Assembly (NCBI GenBank): GCA_023453655.1
Contig: JAEXTE010000187.1
Location: 1-7,704 of the forward strand
Direction of reading: 5' to 3'
DNA from: Pseudomonadota bacterium
GTDB lineage: Bacteria > Pseudomonadota > Gammaproteobacteria > Xanthomonadales > Xanthomonadaceae
DNA length: 7,704 nt
The translations under genes were made by a program, and so were the position numbers. Below the pieces are notes generated by a model. It was not told where the DNA came from. It saw only the letters and a list, made by a program, of their open reading frames with translations, and ran no database searches. Positions 6,177 to 7,704 of the stretch are shown one piece after another. The number at the start of each line of letters is the position of its first letter. Positions within the stretch are counted from its first letter, which is position 1.

Positions 6177-6262
6177 TGTCCCGGGGCAGGCAGCCGTTCC
6201 CGCGTCGCCCCTGGCGTCGCTGCCCGCACTGCGAAGGCATGTCGCCACGAGTGCGGCAGTAA
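6176..6262 (+). CDS. Possible 28-aa basic CxxC peptide
   Basis: A 28-codon frame starts at the ATG overlapping the lipoprotein stop by one base (TGATG) and ends at TAA 6260-6262. The product is strongly basic, with RRPWRRCPHCEG (10-21) providing one CPHC pair, like half a zinc ribbon or a thioredoxin-like CxxC. I do not recognise it. The overlap with the preceding gene and the CxxC make it worth listing, but a chance frame in GC-rich DNA is just as likely. Confidence 0.22.
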   Translation: MSRGRQPFPRRPWRRCPHCEGMSPRVRQ

Positions 6263-6582
6263 AGCGCGTCCGCTGCTCGCCGTGCCGACGCGGCCTCCCG
6301 TCGCTGTCGGGACAAGCCCGGCGCGTGGGCAGCGGCAATGAACCGCCGGCCGTCGGCGCTGTCGATGCGGGCCCGGAAAGGCGGTGGCCCCGCCAGCTGG
6401 CCTCGGCACCCGCGTCGATCGATACCGTTGCTGCCTTCCGGCCCTGGCGGGGTTTTCGATCTAGCGTCGCGAGGGGCCGCCGGGGCCACCATGGAAACTC
6501 TGACGCTGCGCGGGCACGGCCGCGCGGCGGAGCGCAATTGTAGACGCCGGCGGCAGCGGCGGCCAGCGCGACCGCGCGCACG
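6263..6582. other. 320-bp convergent intergenic region, no convincing gene
   Basis: This lies between the + strand lipoprotein/small ORF and the - strand EAL gene. Long frames cross it on both strands, but they are Arg/Pro/Ala-rich, without recognisable motifs and without good start signals. It contains a long inverted repeat ending in TTTT (6386-6456), a small hairpin (TCCCG 6296-6300 with CGGGA 6308-6312) and a CTAG at 6461-6464. Apart from termination I see no function. Confidence 0.6.
6386..6456 (+). terminator. Possible terminator: long inverted repeat followed by TTTT
   Basis: CCCCGCCAG (6388-6396) is perfectly complementary to CTGGCGGGG (6444-6452). Inside, GGCC (6399-6402) can pair with GGCC (6440-6443) across a two-base bulge, and two G-U pairs can extend the base. 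TTTT (6453-6456) follows directly on the + strand. This would stop transcripts of the lipoprotein gene before the convergent EAL gene. The large internal loop and short T-run make it atypical. Confidence 0.4.
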
Positions 6583-7371
6583 TCAGTCCAGCGCGTCCCA
6601 TGTCGACGCAGGCACCTCGCCCAGCGTCTCGAGCTGCGGTCGGCCGAACAGGTAGCCCTGGAACAGCGCGATCCCCAGCGTCCGCAGCGCGCGGTATTCG
6701 GCCGCGGTCTCCACGCCCTCCGCGATCACCGTCGATCCGAGTTCCGCCGCGATCCGCGCCACCCCGCCGACGATGGCCTGGCGGGCCGGATCGGTGGCGA
6801 TCCCGCGCAGCAGCGCCATGTCGAGCTTGAGCACGTCCGGCTGGAACTCGGCCAGCAGTCCCAGGCCCGCGTAGCCGGCACCGAAGTCGTCGATCGCCGT
6901 GAGGAAGCCGCGGCTGCGGTAGTCGCGGAAGATCCGCGTCAGGTGCGCGTGGTCTCGCACCTGCTCCGACTCGGCGGTCTCGAACACCAGCCGGTCCGTC
7001 GGGAAGCCGCAGCGCCGGGCCGCGGCCAGGGTCAGGCGGATGCAGGTCGCCGGCTCGTACACGGCGTTGGGCAGGAAGTTGATCGACAGCCGCGACTGCA
7101 GGCCGAGGCGGGCGGCGGTCTCGATCGCCTTGACCCGGCAGGTCTGGTCGAACCGGTAAAGCTGCTGCGGTCCGACCCGCCCCAGGATCTCGGCCGCGCC
7201 GCCGCCCTCGACGGTCCGCACCAGCGCCTCGTAGCCGAACACCGAGCGGTCGCGCGCGTCGACGATGGGCTGGAAGGCCATGCGGACGTCGAAGTCCAGC
7301 CGGTCGGCATCTCCGCAACTCGCGCAGGGGTGCGGGCTGGCGTGGTCGCCGAAAAAGCGGGTGAGGTACAT
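6583..7371 (-). CDS. EAL-domain cyclic-di-GMP phosphodiesterase
   Basis: The 262-residue protein is essentially one EAL domain, which hydrolyses c-di-GMP to pGpG. The catalytic set looks intact: AFQPIVD (32-38), YEALVR with E48-A49-L50, SINFLP with N98, FETAES with E131 and E134, IDDFGAGYAGL (160-170) with D161 and D162, LKLD with K182, IAEGVET with E218 and E221, and LFQGYLFGRP with Q238. This is the substitution pattern of active enzymes, so activity is expected. No transmembrane, PAS, GGDEF or receiver domain is present. The short N-terminus carries C16 and C19 (CASC), a possible metal or redox site. I chose ATG 7371, with GGAA six bases upstream. An in-frame GTG at 7656 would add 95 Arg/Pro-rich residues that overlap the hairpin cluster and look non-coding. 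It is convergent with the lipoprotein gene. Confidence 0.93.
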   Translation of the reverse strand: MYLTRFFGDHASPHPCASCGDADRLDFDVRMAFQPIVDARDRSVFGYEALVRTVEGGGAAEILGRVGPQQLYRFDQTCRVKAIETAARLGLQSRLSINFLPNAVYEPATCIRLTLAAARRCGFPTDRLVFETAESEQVRDHAHLTRIFRDYRSRGFLTAIDDFGAGYAGLGLLAEFQPDVLKLDMALLRGIATDPARQAIVGGVARIAAELGSTVIAEGVETAAEYRALRTLGIALFQGYLFGRPQLETLGEVPASTWDALD

Positions 7372-7491
7372 GCGACGTTCCGGCGCGAGTGGGAGGCGGC
7401 AGGATGGCAGAGGCGGCGAGCAGGGACCGCGATGGGCAGCGGCCGTCCGGTCTGCCGTCCCGCAGCCGCGGCCGGGCGGCGCCGACGCAGA

Positions 7492-7509
7492 ACGCCCCTT
7501 GCGGGGCGT
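7492..7509 (-). repeat. Perfect 7-bp hairpin with GCAA tetraloop
   Basis: ACGCCCC (7492-7498) pairs with GGGGCGT (7503-7509). In the direction of the EAL gene the loop is GCAA, a stable GNRA tetraloop; on the + strand it would be TTGC. There is no T-run of terminator type after it on either strand. Its AACGCCCCT arm (7491-7499) can also pair with AGGGGCGTT at 7568-7576. Confidence 0.6.
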
Positions 7510-7534
7510 GCGTACGGGCGGCGGATGTGGATGC

Positions 7535-7565
7535 GTTCGGCGCTTGCGCGTATCGGCTGCCGAAC
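7535..7565 (-). repeat. Stem of 7 bp (GTTCGGC/GCCGAAC) enclosing a GCAA mini-hairpin
   Basis: GTTCGGC (7535-7541) is perfectly complementary to GCCGAAC (7559-7565). On the - strand the loop region includes CGC-GCAA-GCG, which can form a small GNRA-capped stem competing with the outer one. It lies between the other two hairpins in the EAL leader. Confidence 0.45.
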
Positions 7566-7670
7566 CCAGGGGCGTTTGCCCCTTCATCGTGCCGCCGGCG
7601 AAACCCGTGCGACCCGATCCATCGACCCAGTTGAAACGGCGGAGAGAGAGATTCACTCGGCGCTTGCGCG
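7537..7670. repeat. 14-bp direct repeat TCGGCGCTTGCGCG, 120 bp apart
   Basis: The sequence TCGGCGCTTGCGCG occurs exactly at 7537-7550 and 7657-7670. Each copy contains a CGC-GCAA-GCG mini-hairpin when read on the - strand. Possible readings are a repeated RNA element, a protein-binding site or a dispersed repetitive element. I cannot tell which. Confidence 0.5.
7568..7583 (-). repeat. 6-bp hairpin AGGGGC/GCCCCT
   Basis: AGGGGC (7568-7573) pairs with GCCCCT (7578-7583) around a four-base loop (GTTT on +, AAAC on -). On the + strand it is followed by TCATCG, so it is a poor terminator. The 9-mer AGGGGCGTT (7568-7576) is the exact reverse complement of 7491-7499, which allows an alternative long-range pairing. 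Confidence 0.5.
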
Positions 7671-7704
7671 CCTCGACCTGCGGGCGGCTCGCCGTGCAGG
7701 CCGC

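Larger units (their letters stand above)
7372..7704. other. 333-bp region upstream of the EAL gene, structured, no gene supported
   Basis: No convincing coding frame is seen up to the window end. The frame continuous with the EAL gene is Arg/Pro-rich and probably not translated. The region holds three hairpins (7492-7509, 7535-7565, 7568-7583), a 9-bp inverted repeat linking two of them, and a 14-bp direct repeat. On the + strand, TTGAAA (7631-7636) lies 15 bp before TTCACT (7652-7657), a weak promoter candidate for a gene beyond the window. No convincing - strand promoter was identified. Confidence 0.5.

Noticed and set aside
6109..6581. - strand frames after the EAL stop, one with a lipobox-like start (VRAVALAAAAAGVYNCA)
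   Set aside because: The following sequence is Arg/Pro/Gly-rich without conserved character, runs antisense into the lipoprotein gene, and has no ribosome-binding site.
6491..6655. + strand frame starting METLTLRGHG
   Set aside because: It has no ribosome-binding site, becomes an Arg-rich string and runs into the 3' end of the EAL gene on the opposite strand.
7535..7583. c-di-GMP-I (GEMM) riboswitch upstream of the EAL gene
   Set aside because: A GGCAAAC string is present on the - strand, but the conserved GGACGCAAAGCC and CCUAAACC-type segments and the two-helix layout are missing.
7372..7656. N-terminal extension of the EAL protein from GTG 7656
   Set aside because: The added 95 residues are Arg/Pro/Ser-rich, without domain character, and coincide with RNA-hairpin-forming DNA; the ATG at 7371 gives a normal single-domain EAL protein. 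It is not fully excluded.
7631..7704. Beginning of a + strand gene at the right edge
   Set aside because: Open frames reach the edge and GGAGAGAGAG looks like a ribosome-binding site, but no usable ATG/GTG start follows at the right distance and too little sequence remains.
1..7704. CRISPR arrays, insertion sequences, tRNA or rRNA genes, prophage or defence genes
   Set aside because: No regularly spaced repeats, transposase-like proteins, terminal inverted repeats, tRNA T-loop signatures or rRNA-like sequence were seen on either strand.

Overview
The window is very GC-rich, with dense, closely packed genes. Protein flavour and gene content (KdkA next to a GT9 glycosyltransferase, possible leaderless promoters, high GC) suggest a gammaproteobacterium of the Xanthomonadaceae/Lysobacteraceae, such as a Lysobacter, Luteimonas or Pseudoxanthomonas relative. 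This placement is inference from appearance only.

Left part (1-1371): a GT9 family (heptosyltransferase-like) glycosyltransferase runs leftwards off the window. Divergent to it, only 19 bp away, is kdkA, the Kdo kinase. Both act on the lipopolysaccharide inner core.

Centre (1430-4451): a metallo-beta-lactamase-fold hydrolase overlaps moaA by 4 nt and is followed by moaC, moaD and moaE, all on the + strand. MoaA and MoaC convert GTP to cyclic pyranopterin monophosphate. MoaD and MoaE form molybdopterin synthase, which adds the dithiolene sulfurs. No moaB/mogA, moeA or moeB is in the window. A promoter-like element just before moaC may let moaCDE be expressed apart from moaA.

Right part (4581-6262): a secreted YncE/YVTN-type beta-propeller protein, then a lipoprotein whose C-terminal half resembles the TonB C-terminal domain, then a possible 28-codon CxxC peptide overlapping its stop codon.

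A 320-bp apparently non-coding stretch (6263-6582) separates these from a convergent EAL-domain c-di-GMP phosphodiesterase gene (7371-6583, - strand). Its 333-bp upstream region holds several hairpins. Read in the direction of the EAL gene, they carry GCAA loops, competing inverted repeats and a 14-nt direct repeat.

Most of the window is ordinary core metabolism. The less ordinary points are the structured EAL leader, the TonB_C-like lipoprotein, the short ORFs bridging gene junctions, and the matched -10-to-ATG architecture before kdkA and moaC. I did not find clear evidence of a previously undescribed system.
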